From: Volvox africanus
Lineage: Eukaryota; Chlorophyta; Chlorophyceae; Chlamydomonadales; Volvocaceae
Length of the DNA: 64,000 nt
Assembly (NCBI GenBank): GCA_030268105.1
Contig: BSDZ01000003.1
Span: 6,968,501 to 7,032,500, forward strand
Direction: 5' to 3'
Under the pieces are notes generated by a model, which was not told the origin of the DNA, searched no databases, and worked only from the letters and a program-made list of their open reading frames with translations. Position numbers and translations under genes: made by a program. Each line of letters starts with the position of its first letter. Position 1 is the first letter of the stretch. Below are positions 1 through 9,225 of the stretch, piece after piece.

Positions 1-3000
1 GTGATTCGGGACATAAAAGACTTGGCAAAAAGTTTAGCAGCAGGCACGTTCACTTCCAACTCACGCCACACGGGTAGCGCGGGATGAAATCCGTAGTTAA
101 GAAAGAACGGACTTTTGCCTGTAGAGCGGTTAACAGCATTGTTAAGCGCGAATTCTGCCGCAGTCAAATACGTATCCCAAACGAGTGGTGTGCGACCAGC
201 ATAATTGCGCAACATATCACCCAACGTGCGGTTTGTGCGTTCGGTTTGACCATCAGTCTGCGGGTGATACGCCGTGCTCAGGTTGACGCGCATGCCAACT
301 AGTTTGCAGAGCGCTTCCCAAAACTTAGACGTGAACTGTCCACCGCGGTCCGAGATCACATTTTTGGGAATCCCGTGTAACCGAACCACATTATCGAAAA
401 ACAAACGTGCGGTTTGCTCAGCCGTGCAGGATGATGTGCATGGTGCTAGGTGAACCATCTTAGTCAGACGATCGACCATTACGAACACCGCATCGTATCC
501 CCCCTCAGTTTTGGGCAGCGCGACTACGAAGTCCATGGAAACACTTTCCCAAGGCGCATCCGGGACAGGCAACGGTTGCAACAACCCATGGCCCTTACCG
601 GACAAAGCCTTATTGCGCTGGCACAGACTGCATGTCTGGACGAAGTTCGCCGCATCCTTAGCCAAACGAGGCCACCAAAAGGAACGTTGCACCAAGTCGA
701 TCAATCGCTTGCTACCAGGGTGTCCTGCTAACGGGTCCTCGTGGAACCGCGCAAGGATGTCGTAGCGTAGCGCGTCGTCGTTCGGAACGACGATTTGCGT
801 AGCTGCACCCTCCGTCCGTAGCCAAAGGCCATTCTGCTTGCGAAGGTTTTCTACATTAGCCGGGTCCGCGAACCAGGCGTCTGCGCTGTAGGCAGCCTTC
901 AACCGCTCCGCGAGGTCCGTCGCGATCGGAACCTCCTCGCTACGCGGCCGCACGACGGGCGCTGCCAAAATTGCAGCGTGTAGCGACGGATGTCGACTGA
1001 GAGCATCGGCAATATTCAATTTACCAGAAATATACTCCCAGGTGCAGTTGAACCTAGCTAGATATTCCATCCACCTAGCTTGACGGCGGTTCAACGTCGG
1101 AACGCTTTGCAAAAACGTTAGGGGCTTATGGTCAGTCTTTAAAGTAAACGGGCGTCCCTCGAGGTAACAGCGCCATTCCTTTAAAGCATGCAGCACGGCC
1201 AGGAGCTCCTGTTCCCCGGTGGTGTAGCGAATCTCCGCACCAGAAAACTTCTTACTCGTGAAGGCGATCGGTCGCCCTTCCTGTAACAATACAGCGCCGC
1301 TTCCAAATATTGAGGCATCAGACACTACCTCAACACGAAATGGCAACGAGTAATCAGGGAATGCAAGGGTGACATCTTCGGCAATGATTCGTTTGAGCTC
1401 TTCGAATGCCCGCTGGCATTGCGACGTCCACGACTCGAGCGAAACGAAAACGCCTTTGCGAGTTAAGTTAGTAAGCGGGGCCGCAATGATGGAATAATTT
1501 TCAATGAACTTTCGGAAATAATTGGTCAAGCCAAGGAACTTACGCAGCTCCGTGAGGTTCTGAGGCGCGGGCCAATCACGAACCACGGCGACCTTCCGCG
1601 GGTCCATCTTCACACCGGTGGCCGACACAATGTGGCCCAAATATTCCACCTGAGGCTGCACCCAAAAGCATTTGGCGCGTTTAGCAAACAATTGCTCCCG
1701 CCTCATAACGTCGAGCACGAGCCGAAGATGCTCCAAGTGCTCCTCGCGCGTCTTAGAATATACCAAGATGTCATCCAGGTAGCAAACAACGAACCTGTCG
1801 ATAAACGGCCTAAACATTCGGTCCATAACCGCCTGAAACGTCGCAGGGGCATTAGTCAAACCAAATGATAGGACCGTATACTCAAAGTGACCGAAGGGCG
1901 TCCGAAAAGCGGTTTTCGGGATATCAGAGGCAGCGATGCGAATCTGATTGTAGCCCTGTTGTAAGTCAATTGAGGAAAAATAAGCCGAGCCCTTCAGCTT
2001 ATCCAACAGGTCGTCAACGCGTGGCAAAGGGTAGCGATTTTTCACCGTATTCGCATTTAACCCCCGGTAATCAATGCACATGCGCAAGGTCCCATCCTTC
2101 TTACCGACAAACAAAATCGGTGCAGAAAACGGGGATGTGCTGGGGCGTATCATACCCTTCGCGAGCAAATCCGTCACCTGGCGCTTTACCTCATCCAGTT
2201 CCAATGGACTCAACCTGTACATTGGCCGGGCTGTAGGCTGCGCTCCAGGCATGAGAGGGATTGTGTGATCAACAGGACGCATAGGTGGTAGGCCAGGGAT
2301 ATCTTTAAAGACGTCCTCATACTGCGACAGTAGGGCCTCAACCTCAGGATCCGCAGAAATCTGCGCGGTGGTGACACAACAGCTCACCCGCGGCCTTAAA
2401 AGCAGTCCGTGGGCACCCTTCCGTAACAAACGGACGGCCTCCTTACGCCCGACTAGCTCTGGTTCGATTCGCGCGGCCATTGCGGTCACAGCGAAATTAA
2501 CCATAGGCACCGCCTCAGTTTCGCCCTCCTTTGGTGTGACATGTTCGAACGACAGGAAAGGTACCTTAATCGACAGAGTACCCTTGCACATATGCAGGGT
2601 TGCGGTCTCCATGTCGATGCGCGCGCGGTACTGTCGTAATGTCGACGACCCCATTATGTACGGTGCAGTCTCTGCTAAGCCCTGCAGCACGTACGGCCGG
2701 GTCACAACACGCAAAGGGCCTAACGATAGGCTAAGGGTAATCCTGCCCACGATGGGATGCTTACCCCCGTCAGCAAGGGTAACCTGTGGACAATCAGACG
2801 ACTGTGGGGACAACCCCAGCGCATTCACCTCTGCGACAGAGATGAAGTCGTCGCTGGCACCGGTGTCAACAAGTGCCTTCAGAGTACGGCCATTCAAACC
2901 GATCTGAACCACAGGGACACGGTTATCTACGAGCGACTGCCCAGCAGACAACGTCAGTGCACTTAAGGCGGGTCCGTAACCAACGGCACCCCCATCAGGA

Positions 3001-3500
3001 GCTTCGTACCAAACGTCAACCGAGTAGGATAGGTGTGGCCACGGAGCCAGCGTACCCTCCCGATCCACACCATTAAACAAAACGGTGCCCGGCTCGAACC
3101 GGTGGACATGCCGCATACCCCTTAACAATGCCTCTGCCTTGCGCCGACAGAAAGGGAGTAATACACATGCGGCAGTGCCTGGATATTGACGCCTACATCT
3201 CCTGTATATGGCCAACTGTTCCGACATCTCACGCAGAGACGAGGGGATGAACAAAACCACGTGGTTAGACAGATCGATAGACGACAGGGGACGGCGAGGT
3301 GTAAACAAATTACACAACGGGTCGAAGCAGAGAAGTCCCGTGCGTCCGTCAAGCGTGATGCGTCGCGCAATGACTCGCTCGATGTGTCCAAGTACACAAG
3401 GCAACAATGCCTTAATGGCTGGCCGTAAGGATGACCACCGACCACGCGTTAGTTCAGAAATCCCGGGTGGTGCCCCCTCCACAGGAACCCGGGCAAGCCC
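1..3500 (-). CDS. pol: gypsy-1 pol, protease/RT/RNase H/integrase (partial, copy A)
   Basis: This is the pol part of a gag-UAG-pol reading frame, open from the codon after the UAG at 3501-3503 to the window edge. It lacks the integrase C-terminus and chromodomain, which fall outside. Compared with the full copies it has lost one alanine codon near residue 111. It carries about 27 base differences, including Lys to Asn near residue 663, but no stop was seen. Domains follow the order described for the complete copy in block B: N-terminal region, DTGA protease, RT with YLDD, RNase H, zinc-binding and DDE integrase. The first in-frame GTG is at 3482, but no ATG opens pol, so expression by readthrough from gag is expected. 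Confidence 0.88.
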
Positions 3501-3503
3501 CTA
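3462..3503 (-). promoter_or_regulatory. gag-pol UAG readthrough signal (copy A)
   Basis: The gag stop codon UAG (3501-3503) lies in the same frame as pol, with no other stop between. Seven bases after it a stem starts: CCCGGGU (3493-3487) pairs perfectly with ACCCGGG (3468-3462) across an 18-base loop. An in-frame stop followed by a short spacer and a strong stem resembles the gammaretroviral type of stop-codon suppression. Function is inferred; a pseudoknot partner was not identified. Confidence 0.6.
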
Positions 3504-4736
3504 TTTCGGCTGAGGTACAAACGGCGGCATTAGAGGGCAATCCTTCGTAGAATGGCTCTCCCCACACCGTAGACAAACGTTGGCCAATTTTCGACGCTCG
3601 AATTCGGAACGATTGCAATTCCATTTTGGCATAAATGTGTCGTCCGTACGAGTACGCTTCGCGTTGGGGTCGGAACGCTGTGCGGCTGCCGACGACGGCG
3701 CACCACCACGCTTCCTGTTCCTAGCTGGGTCCGAGCTCGGACCTGCTCCTCCTGTACCACGGACACCCGAGCTAGCGCCCCCGCGCGCCTTGCGTTGCCC
3801 GTTGCTGCGTCGCGTCGCGGCAGTAGGCGTGGGGCGGGTCGCGCCGAGGTCCTGGTCGAGAGCTACAGCTTCCCCAAGCGGATCCTGCACTTGCACGGCA
3901 TTTGCACGAGGGGCAGACTTGACTTCTTCCTCGCCGGCAAGAAGTCGTATCTCCGCGCCCTTAGCAAAAGCGACCAACGCGTCATACGACTTGATCTGCG
4001 CTCCAACCAAGTCAGTGGCGCACCATTTAGCCAAAAGTTTCGTTAGGCCTCGCCTAAACCAAAAGACACGCTCAGATTCGGTGAGGTCAGCAATGGGAGT
4101 CACAAGTGCTTCGAAGCGTGACTGGTACGCAGGTACATTTTCATCCCGACGCATGTGGTAGCTACCGGCTGCCAAAACGTTACGAGCTTCCACATCGCGT
4201 GCTTGAACCTCAGTAGCGAATCGTGCGAGCAAAGCGGCGACTAACTCGTCAAAAGTATAGCTGCCCCGGGCGTTGGTCCAATTGCGATACCAGTCCTTCG
4301 CTGCGCCCTCGAGGGTGTTACCAACGAAGAGACACCTGATACCGTCATTATCGCCACCATGAACAGCTTGGAGGTACTTTTTAGCGTCACGCATGTACGC
4401 ACGAGTTGCATCGGCTATGCTATGCCCTGGTGTCTTGTCGGTCAGCGAAATATTGAGCCTAGGAACGGGAATCGACAATCTCATCACCTCAGGGATGTCA
4501 TCATGCCCTCGAGCTTGAGGTAATGGCAGAACCCTTGGTCCAGCAGTGTTGTCCATATTCGTGTTCACTGCTGAATGCGGCACAATTAAGTGAGCAGGGG
4601 TCTGAAGGAAAAGGGGCTCTTGAGTGGCTCGCGCGCCAACAGTCTCAAGACCTCTATCCGGCGCTCTAGCAGCTACAACGAAATCGGGTTGGCTAGCTAG
4701 GCTAGTGTGCGGCGTATCGTCGTGTTCCGCGGACAT
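3501..4736 (-). CDS. gag: gypsy-1 Gag, capsid and nucleocapsid (copy A)
   Basis: A 411-residue Gag that would form the cytoplasmic virus-like particle. Residues about 100-240 match the retrotransposon Gag capsid pattern, with a DWYRNW-type tryptophan motif and helix-rich flanks. A basic, Ser/Gly/Arg-rich region (about 290-375) precedes a C-terminal zinc knuckle, CLRCGESHSTKDC. The knuckle spacing is C-x2-C-x3-H-x4-C, one residue shorter than the usual CCHC. The ATG at 4734-4736 is used here, but an upstream spliced reading frame overlaps it in another frame. The stop is the UAG shared with pol. Blocks B and C have Ala for Gly in the knuckle (CAESH). Confidence 0.9.
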   Translation of the reverse strand: MSAEHDDTPHTSLASQPDFVVAARAPDRGLETVGARATQEPLFLQTPAHLIVPHSAVNTNMDNTAGPRVLPLPQARGHDDIPEVMRLSIPVPRLNISLTDKTPGHSIADATRAYMRDAKKYLQAVHGGDNDGIRCLFVGNTLEGAAKDWYRNWTNARGSYTFDELVAALLARFATEVQARDVEARNVLAAGSYHMRRDENVPAYQSRFEALVTPIADLTESERVFWFRRGLTKLLAKWCATDLVGAQIKSYDALVAFAKGAEIRLLAGEEEVKSAPRANAVQVQDPLGEAVALDQDLGATRPTPTAATRRSNGQRKARGGASSGVRGTGGAGPSSDPARNRKRGGAPSSAAAQRSDPNAKRTRTDDTFMPKWNCNRSEFERRKLANVCLRCGESHSTKDCPLMPPFVPQPK

Positions 4737-4976
4737 GGAGCACGAAACGATACCCTAGTTTTGCGTAATAGAAGCCGACTTCTATCGCAAAGGCAAGAGT
4801 ACAAAGTGATTCGGTGAGCCTACCGACAGTACTCTTGAGAAGATTCAGCAAACTCAGCAAGTAATTGCCCAGCTGAGTCCTGATCTCCGTAGTTTGGGCA
4901 ATGAGAGTCGCCAACTGGTCCGGACGAACGCCGGTCTCAGTCGCCGCGGCAAGCAATGCCGGTGCACTGAGATTAC
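4702..4976 (-). CDS. gypsy-1 5' gag exon 2 (copy A)
   Basis: This reading frame without an ATG follows a predicted 71-base intron (4977-5047, GTTTGT...CGCAG). Spliced to exon 1 it reads S-G-N-L-S-A-P in frame. It contains a hydrophobic helix-forming stretch with TTEIRTQLGNYLLSLLNLL. The same exon, with TTEIKDNLTDYIAYLLGLL, occurs after an equivalent intron in gypsy-2. Conservation between two families argues for real coding. The frame overlaps the ATG of the 411-residue Gag in a different frame, so either a further splice or separate translation is needed; this is unresolved. Confidence 0.55.
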
Positions 4977-5047
4977 CTGCGACTCAGAGCGTAAACTTAC
5001 ACAACAAGTGCAGCAATCTAAGCAAAAGCAATTAAACAATTACAAAC

Positions 5048-5135
5048 CGGAAGCGGCGGCGTCCAAAACGGCGCGGCCTAAGTCTTCGGCAAAAGTATCT
5101 AGCGGTCCTCGTGGTTCGACGCTGGAACTCGCCAT
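5048..5135 (-). CDS. gypsy-1 small 5' gag exon 1 (copy A)
   Basis: Starts at ATG 5133-5135 and encodes MAS followed by a linker and then PLDTFAEDLGRAVLDAAAS, ending at a GG|GT-type donor. The gypsy-2 exon 1 at 20268-20355 has the same length (88 bases), an almost identical C-terminal half and the same donor hexamer GTTTGT. Without splicing the frame stops one codon after the donor. Preceding leader sequence (ATCGGAAGTAGGTTCT) is also shared. Function is unknown; it would give Gag a short conserved N-terminal helix. Confidence 0.6.
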
Positions 5136-5184
5136 AGAAAGAACCTACTTCCGATAAGACAGAGAGAGACAGTTAGGCAACGAA

Positions 5185-5199
5185 CCTGTCTCGATACCA
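5185..5199 (-). other. Primer binding site, gypsy-1 (copy A)
   Basis: Three bases inside the 5' LTR the minus strand reads TGGTATCGAGACAGG, beginning with the TGG that pairs with a tRNA CCA end. The primer tRNA would end CTCGATACCA. It resembles the initiator-Met type PBS, but the tRNA identity cannot be fixed from this window. Confidence 0.75.
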
Positions 5200-5202
5200 A
5201 AT

Positions 5203-6026
5203 TGTTGTACCTCTCGTTCGCGTTTGCTCATGAGTATCTGCACGTCTGGAGACTATCGACACCGATGCGCGAGCACTTGCAAGTACAGCAAGGCAAGCGA
5301 GAGCAAACAGAGACAGCGGAAGACTTCAAGACGAAGAGAGATATAACTTACGGTCTTACAGGTCGGAATGATGCAATGGACGAAATCGCCGTCAGCGCCG
5401 GAAGCAAGCAATCATCACGCGGCGGTGATTAGCGAAGTTCAGGCTTAGCTCGGGCTAAGTAGAGTATCGTATAGTAATAGTAATGTAGAACACACAAGTG
5501 TTCTCTGGTATCGAATGTCTTGTCTAGCTTAGCCGTCCTCGCATCTGTTATACTCGCAGCATCGCAGTGCCGTACGATTCACATTAGGAGGCCGATCCTA
5601 GATGTGACAACCCTACTGCGCTTAGGCGATGTCTACGCATAACAACGTATAAGCCTTTCCGGCATTCGCATGATGCAAGGGTCCGGATAGCGATATCCGG
5701 TTGCAGGGCATGCATCGCGACGAGTGCGGCGCTCTCAACGTGTGCTGTAATGAAGTAATATTATATCAGATAATATTACTTATCGTTTCGTAGCACGAGC
5801 ATAATGCGCACTTCAATGATTCGGTCATTCATGCATGCTAGGTGGATTTGCCATGATGCGATGTCGCGATGGATAATGACAACATGCCAGATGCATATAT
5901 AAATGTATGCGAATACATTTATATCATACAGATTCATTCATATGTAATGCGTTCATCACAAAAGCACTTCGCCTCGTAGGATCGCGTCGACCTACGCGTC
6001 GGCGGGAAATGAACCGTAGCACAACA
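5203..6026 (-). repeat. gypsy-1 5' LTR (copy A, 824 bp)
   Basis: Plus strand starts TGTTGTAC and ends GCACAACA, giving TG...CA termini. No difference was found from the corresponding right LTR of block B. Several perfect stem-loops are visible: 5444-5459, 5487-5504, 5683-5700 (7-bp stem, GCGA loop), 5753-5781 (11-bp stem) and 5897-5924 (12-bp stem, GCGA loop). No coding function. Confidence 0.93.
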
Positions 6027-6384
6027 GCTGCGAGTATAACAGATGCGAGGACGGCTAAGCTAGACAAGACATTCGATACCAGAGAACACTTGTGTGTTCT
6101 ACATTACTATTACTATACGATACTCTACTTAGCCCGAGCTAAGCCTGAACTTCGCTAATCACCGCCGCGTGATGATTGCTTGCTTCCGGCGCTGACGGCG
6201 ATTTCGTCCATTGCATCATTCCGACCTGTAAGACCGTAAGTTATATCTCTCTTCGTCTTGAAGTCTTCCGCTGTCTCTGTTTGCTCTCGCTTGCCTTGCT
6301 GTACTTGCAAGTGCTCGCGCATCGGTGTCGATAGTCTCCAGACGTGCAGATACTCATGAGCAAACGCGAACGAGAGGTACAACA
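6027..6384 (+). repeat. Inverted truncated gypsy-1 LTR (copy A)
   Basis: Exact-looking reverse complement of 5203-5560, abutting the outer end of the intact LTR. The two form a 358-bp inverted repeat with a 466-bp spacer. It ends in ...GGTACAACA, the LTR's U5 terminus, and is followed directly by gypsy-3 integrase sequence. Its bases match the right LTR, not the left LTR, at diagnostic sites (CATGAG, GGCGCTG). Confidence 0.9.
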
Positions 6385-7343
6385 GTCTGTTCTTTGATAT
6401 TGTCGTGCATTTGCATGGCATACCCAAGTCGGTCATTTCTGATTGTGGGCCCCAGTTCGGTGGCAAGTTCTGGGCATCCCTGGGTGACCTTGTCAATGTT
6501 CGTGTGAACCTTTCCACTGCCTACCATCCCCAAACGGATGGGCAGACGGAACGCATGAACCGCACCTTTGGTGACATGCTGCGTACTTACGCTGGCAATA
6601 ACCCTCGCGCGTGGGATACTTTCCTATCTGCTGCTGAGTTTGCCATGGACAATGCTGTTAACCGGTCTACGGGACAGTCTCCGTTCTTCTTGAACAATGG
6701 CTTCCACCCCGCAATTCCACTGGCTCGGGAGTTGGATGTGCCTGCCCCAGCTGCCAAAGCTTTCGTGAGGTCATACAATGACCGCATGACTGAAGCTAAG
6801 CACCTCATTGAGGTTGCACAGCAGCGTACCACTGCGTACTACAACCGTGGTAAGAAGGAAACCACCTTCAAGCCTGGTGATTCCGTACTCCTCAGTACTA
6901 AAAACCTACGGCAACTTGCCACAGGTCCGCGCAAACTTTTGCCGCGTTGGGTGGGACCTTACCCTGTGAAATGCATGGTTGGTCAGGCAGTGGCCAAGCT
7001 TGTCCTTCCCGCAAATATGTGTATTCACCCCACCTTCCACGTGTCTCTGCTGCGTCCTTACAGGGCAGTACCAGATACGTTGGTTACCAATGGATCCAAT
7101 ATTTCTTCTGGAAACCCCGGGACCAGTCCTGATGGACCGCTACCAGTAGATTGGTTGAACAACGAACCACTCTACTCGGTTGAGCGCATTCTTGACTACC
7201 GTGCTCGCCGTATCGGGAAGAAACGAAAACGGCTGGTGCACGAGTACCTTGTCAAGTGGAAGGGTTATTCTTCCGATCAAAACAGCTGGGAACCTGCGCA
7301 GAACTTTACCCCTGACCTGATCCCTGATCTTGAAGCAGCTTGA
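6385..7343 (+). pseudogene. gypsy-3 integrase C-terminal part and chromodomain (5' truncated, copy A)
   Basis: Open frame starting at the LTR junction with LFFDIVVHLHGIPK, equal to gypsy-1 pol residues from about 1028. It keeps the second Asp (VISDCGPQF) and the Glu ([13 protein letters not shown]) of the DDE triad but lacks the first Asp, RT and protease. The C-terminal GPY/F-type region and a chromodomain (YSVERILDYRARR...EYLVKWKGY...NSWEPAQNF) are intact, ending at TGA 7341-7343. It is clearly diverged from gypsy-1, so it belongs to another chromovirus family whose 5' two-thirds are missing. No ATG opens the frame. Confidence 0.88.
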
Positions 7344-7380
7344 GCCCGTGCACGAGGGCGCTGCGAGGACGCCGCGTCCT

Positions 7381-7394
7381 AAAGGGGGAATAGT
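7381..7394 (+). other. Polypurine tract, gypsy-3 (copy A)
   Basis: AAAGGGGGAATAGT directly precedes the TGTTGTAT start of the 3' LTR, the expected position of the plus-strand primer. Confidence 0.75.
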
Positions 7395-7698
7395 TGTTGT
7401 ATTACGGTACCGGCCTTAGCTCCTTGCTAAGTAGCCCGTGGCTACACCCTCTATATGCAAATATAGAGGCTAAGGGTTGCATGCCCTAGTGCAACTGTGA
7501 CACGGTCACTGGTAGACTCAGTTGAGTTCGGTTTCACTGGTTGATCATATGTATTTCCTTAATACATATCCACGTTTTCTCTTCCTTAGAGATTACGGTT
7601 CTTTATGGAGGCTTTCCATACTGAGCTCAGAGTACCTATGCTCTGCTCTTCCTATCAACCGGTAGTTATCACTACCACTAGTTTGGGGTGATACAACA
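7395..7698 (+). repeat. gypsy-3 3' LTR, rich in hairpins (copy A, 304 bp)
   Basis: Starts TGTTGTAT and ends ATACAACA, a perfect 8-bp terminal inverted repeat. The body is a chain of at least eleven short perfect stem-loops: 7415-7431, 7431-7445, 7448-7469 (9-bp stem), 7476-7495, 7497-7509, 7516-7527, 7547-7569 (9-bp stem), 7578-7592, 7604-7620, 7628-7645 and 7661-7676. Three of the loops are TCCTT. The partner 5' LTR is not in the unit. Confidence 0.85.
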
Positions 7699-8508
7699 AA
7701 TAGTTCTCATATTACAATAACATGCCTATTATCTATTGTATATCGAACCCTCTACAGATTGCTAAGAAGAAGGTTAGTATATCCCTTGATCAACGTGAAA
7801 GCTCTGTGCCATCAGTTGACCACGCGCACCAGATCATATCACGGGATATACTTCTTTTTTATGCTTAACATCTATCTCTGCACATATCTTCTTCAACTAT
7901 GTTGATTAGTGCTGGTCGTGCTAGTCTTGGGTTTCATCCGGGGCAAACATATCTATTTTCCCGATGTGAACACATGCCGTGTAGCACATGCCGTATAAGT
8001 TACAGACATTCATATCATCAGACATACGCAATTAGGGTATGCGTGGCAATGAGGTCTTAATACCCAGATGCAGCGAGGCGTGTCTCCTGATGCAGTGAAA
8101 GGGTCTTACATATTTACATGCCGTTGGGGCCGTATGTCTCTATTCTACACAGGCGTTGAAGAGGGGCTAAAAAAATATAGATGAAGCAAAGATAAGAGCG
8201 AAGATGCAGGTATACATTCCAATATCTAGATGCAGCTAGGAGTGTCACTAGATACGATGAAGATACAAGGATGGTGACCCCTACCCACTCGTAGGGGATA
8301 TAAAAGCTGTCAACGTGGCATAACAGGCGGTTAGAAACAGTTTGGCGCTGTTTGGCACCAGTTACACTGACCCCCTATAAGTTGGTAGGCCCTTAGTTTC
8401 AGTTATCCGCGATCACGGTCCCGACATACTTGTGCGAATTTCCTTCGTTCCAAGATGGTGTAATAAAGCACTGTTGATGACGATGAGTATGGGTTTCCGA
8501 TATCCCAC
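7699..8508. other. Non-coding stretch after gypsy-3 LTR (copy A)
   Basis: No convincing gene. It holds a loose direct repeat (AGATGCAGC... near 8066 and 8229), an inverted pair around GTATATCCC / GGGATATAC (about 7777 and 7843), and a TATA-like GATATAAAAGC near 8300. It may be a remnant of another LTR, but its ends could not be defined. Confidence 0.4.
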
Positions 8509-9183
8509 ATGCATGTAGTCCCTGAGAGGGTTGAGAGGCCTGAGAGGGTTGAGAGGGTTAAAACGTTTGAGAGGGTCGAGGACAAAGGAATGGTCCTTGA
8601 GAATACTGCACTCAGCCTGAGATTTCCCACGTTTCTTGAGTTAAAAGGGCTCCGGTGGCATTTTGTCGTTCATGATGTTTGTTCACAACAACCTCCTCGT
8701 GGCCATTTTTATCCGTATATACCTGTCTCGCTTGAGATATCCCCTTTGTTGATAACACCCATTGCTGTATGTGTATCGATAGACGCAGGGAACCAAACAG
8801 TGTGTCCTCCAGCGCTTGGATATGATGTGTACGTGGACACAGACATGCCAGGATCGGACTTGGACTTCAACCTCTATCCCTTACCATGGACGTTCTGCAA
8901 TGCATATCCGAATTGCACAGGTTATGTCACGGCGACCAGTGCTGTTACTGTTCCAAATTTGACTCAATACATCGGCTTCAGCTTTTACAAGAGCAATACA
9001 TCCTCTAATGCCACCCTCTCTGGTAAGAAGAGTGGCATATATTACGTAGACTCTACACATTTTGCAGTATGCAAGAATATCAGGATATCAAGTAACAAAA
9101 CATTTGCAGGTTTAGCAGAAAGAGGGCACAGCTCTATTGACTGGTTCTATGGCTTTAAACTCCATATGATGTGGCTACAATAA
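8509..9183 (+). CDS. Chimeric ORF: PAN-like segment joined to IS982 transposase fragment (copy A)
   Basis: A 224-residue frame from ATG 8509. Residues about 4-26 come from GAGAGGGTT-type short repeats (PERVERPERVERV). Residues about 85-165 are Cys- and Asn-rich with several N-x-S/T sites and TDMPGSDL...FCNAYPNCTGYV, which resembles a PAN/Apple module of secreted eukaryotic proteins (moderate confidence). From about residue 172 the protein is unmistakably an IS982-family DDE transposase piece: GIYYVDSTHFAVC, then TFAGLAERG and WFYGFKLH, including the family's YVDST aspartate. It stops at the IS3 boundary. No signal peptide is evident. The fusion is probably an accident of insertion, and expression is unproven. 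Confidence 0.55.
   Translation: MHVVPERVERPERVERVKTFERVEDKGMVLENTALSLRFPTFLELKGLRWHFVVHDVCSQQPPRGHFYPYIPVSLEISPLLITPIAVCVSIDAGNQTVCPPALGYDVYVDTDMPGSDLDFNLYPLPWTFCNAYPNCTGYVTATSAVTVPNLTQYIGFSFYKSNTSSNATLSGKKSGIYYVDSTHFAVCKNIRISSNKTFAGLAERGHSSIDWFYGFKLHMMWLQ
8521..8582 (+). repeat. Short tandem repeat GAGAGGGTT/CCT (copy A)
   Basis: Imperfect repeats of 9-12 bases built on GAGAGGGTT within the start of the chimeric ORF. In that frame they encode VERPERVER-type residues. Confidence 0.7.
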
Positions 9184-9225
9184 ACCGGACAGGTAAGTTA
9201 ATATAAACCCAAAAAGAGTAACGAA

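Larger units (their letters stand above)
1..6026 (-). mobile_element. gypsy-1 Ty3/gypsy chromovirus, copy A (partial)
   Basis: Minus-strand LTR retrotransposon cut by the window's left edge. What remains, in transcription order, is the 5' LTR (5203-6026), PBS, small spliced exon, gag, UAG, and pol to about residue 1161. The left LTR is outside the window. Reading frames appear open wherever compared with the intact copies, including a 3-bp in-frame deletion at about 3153. Confidence 0.92.
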
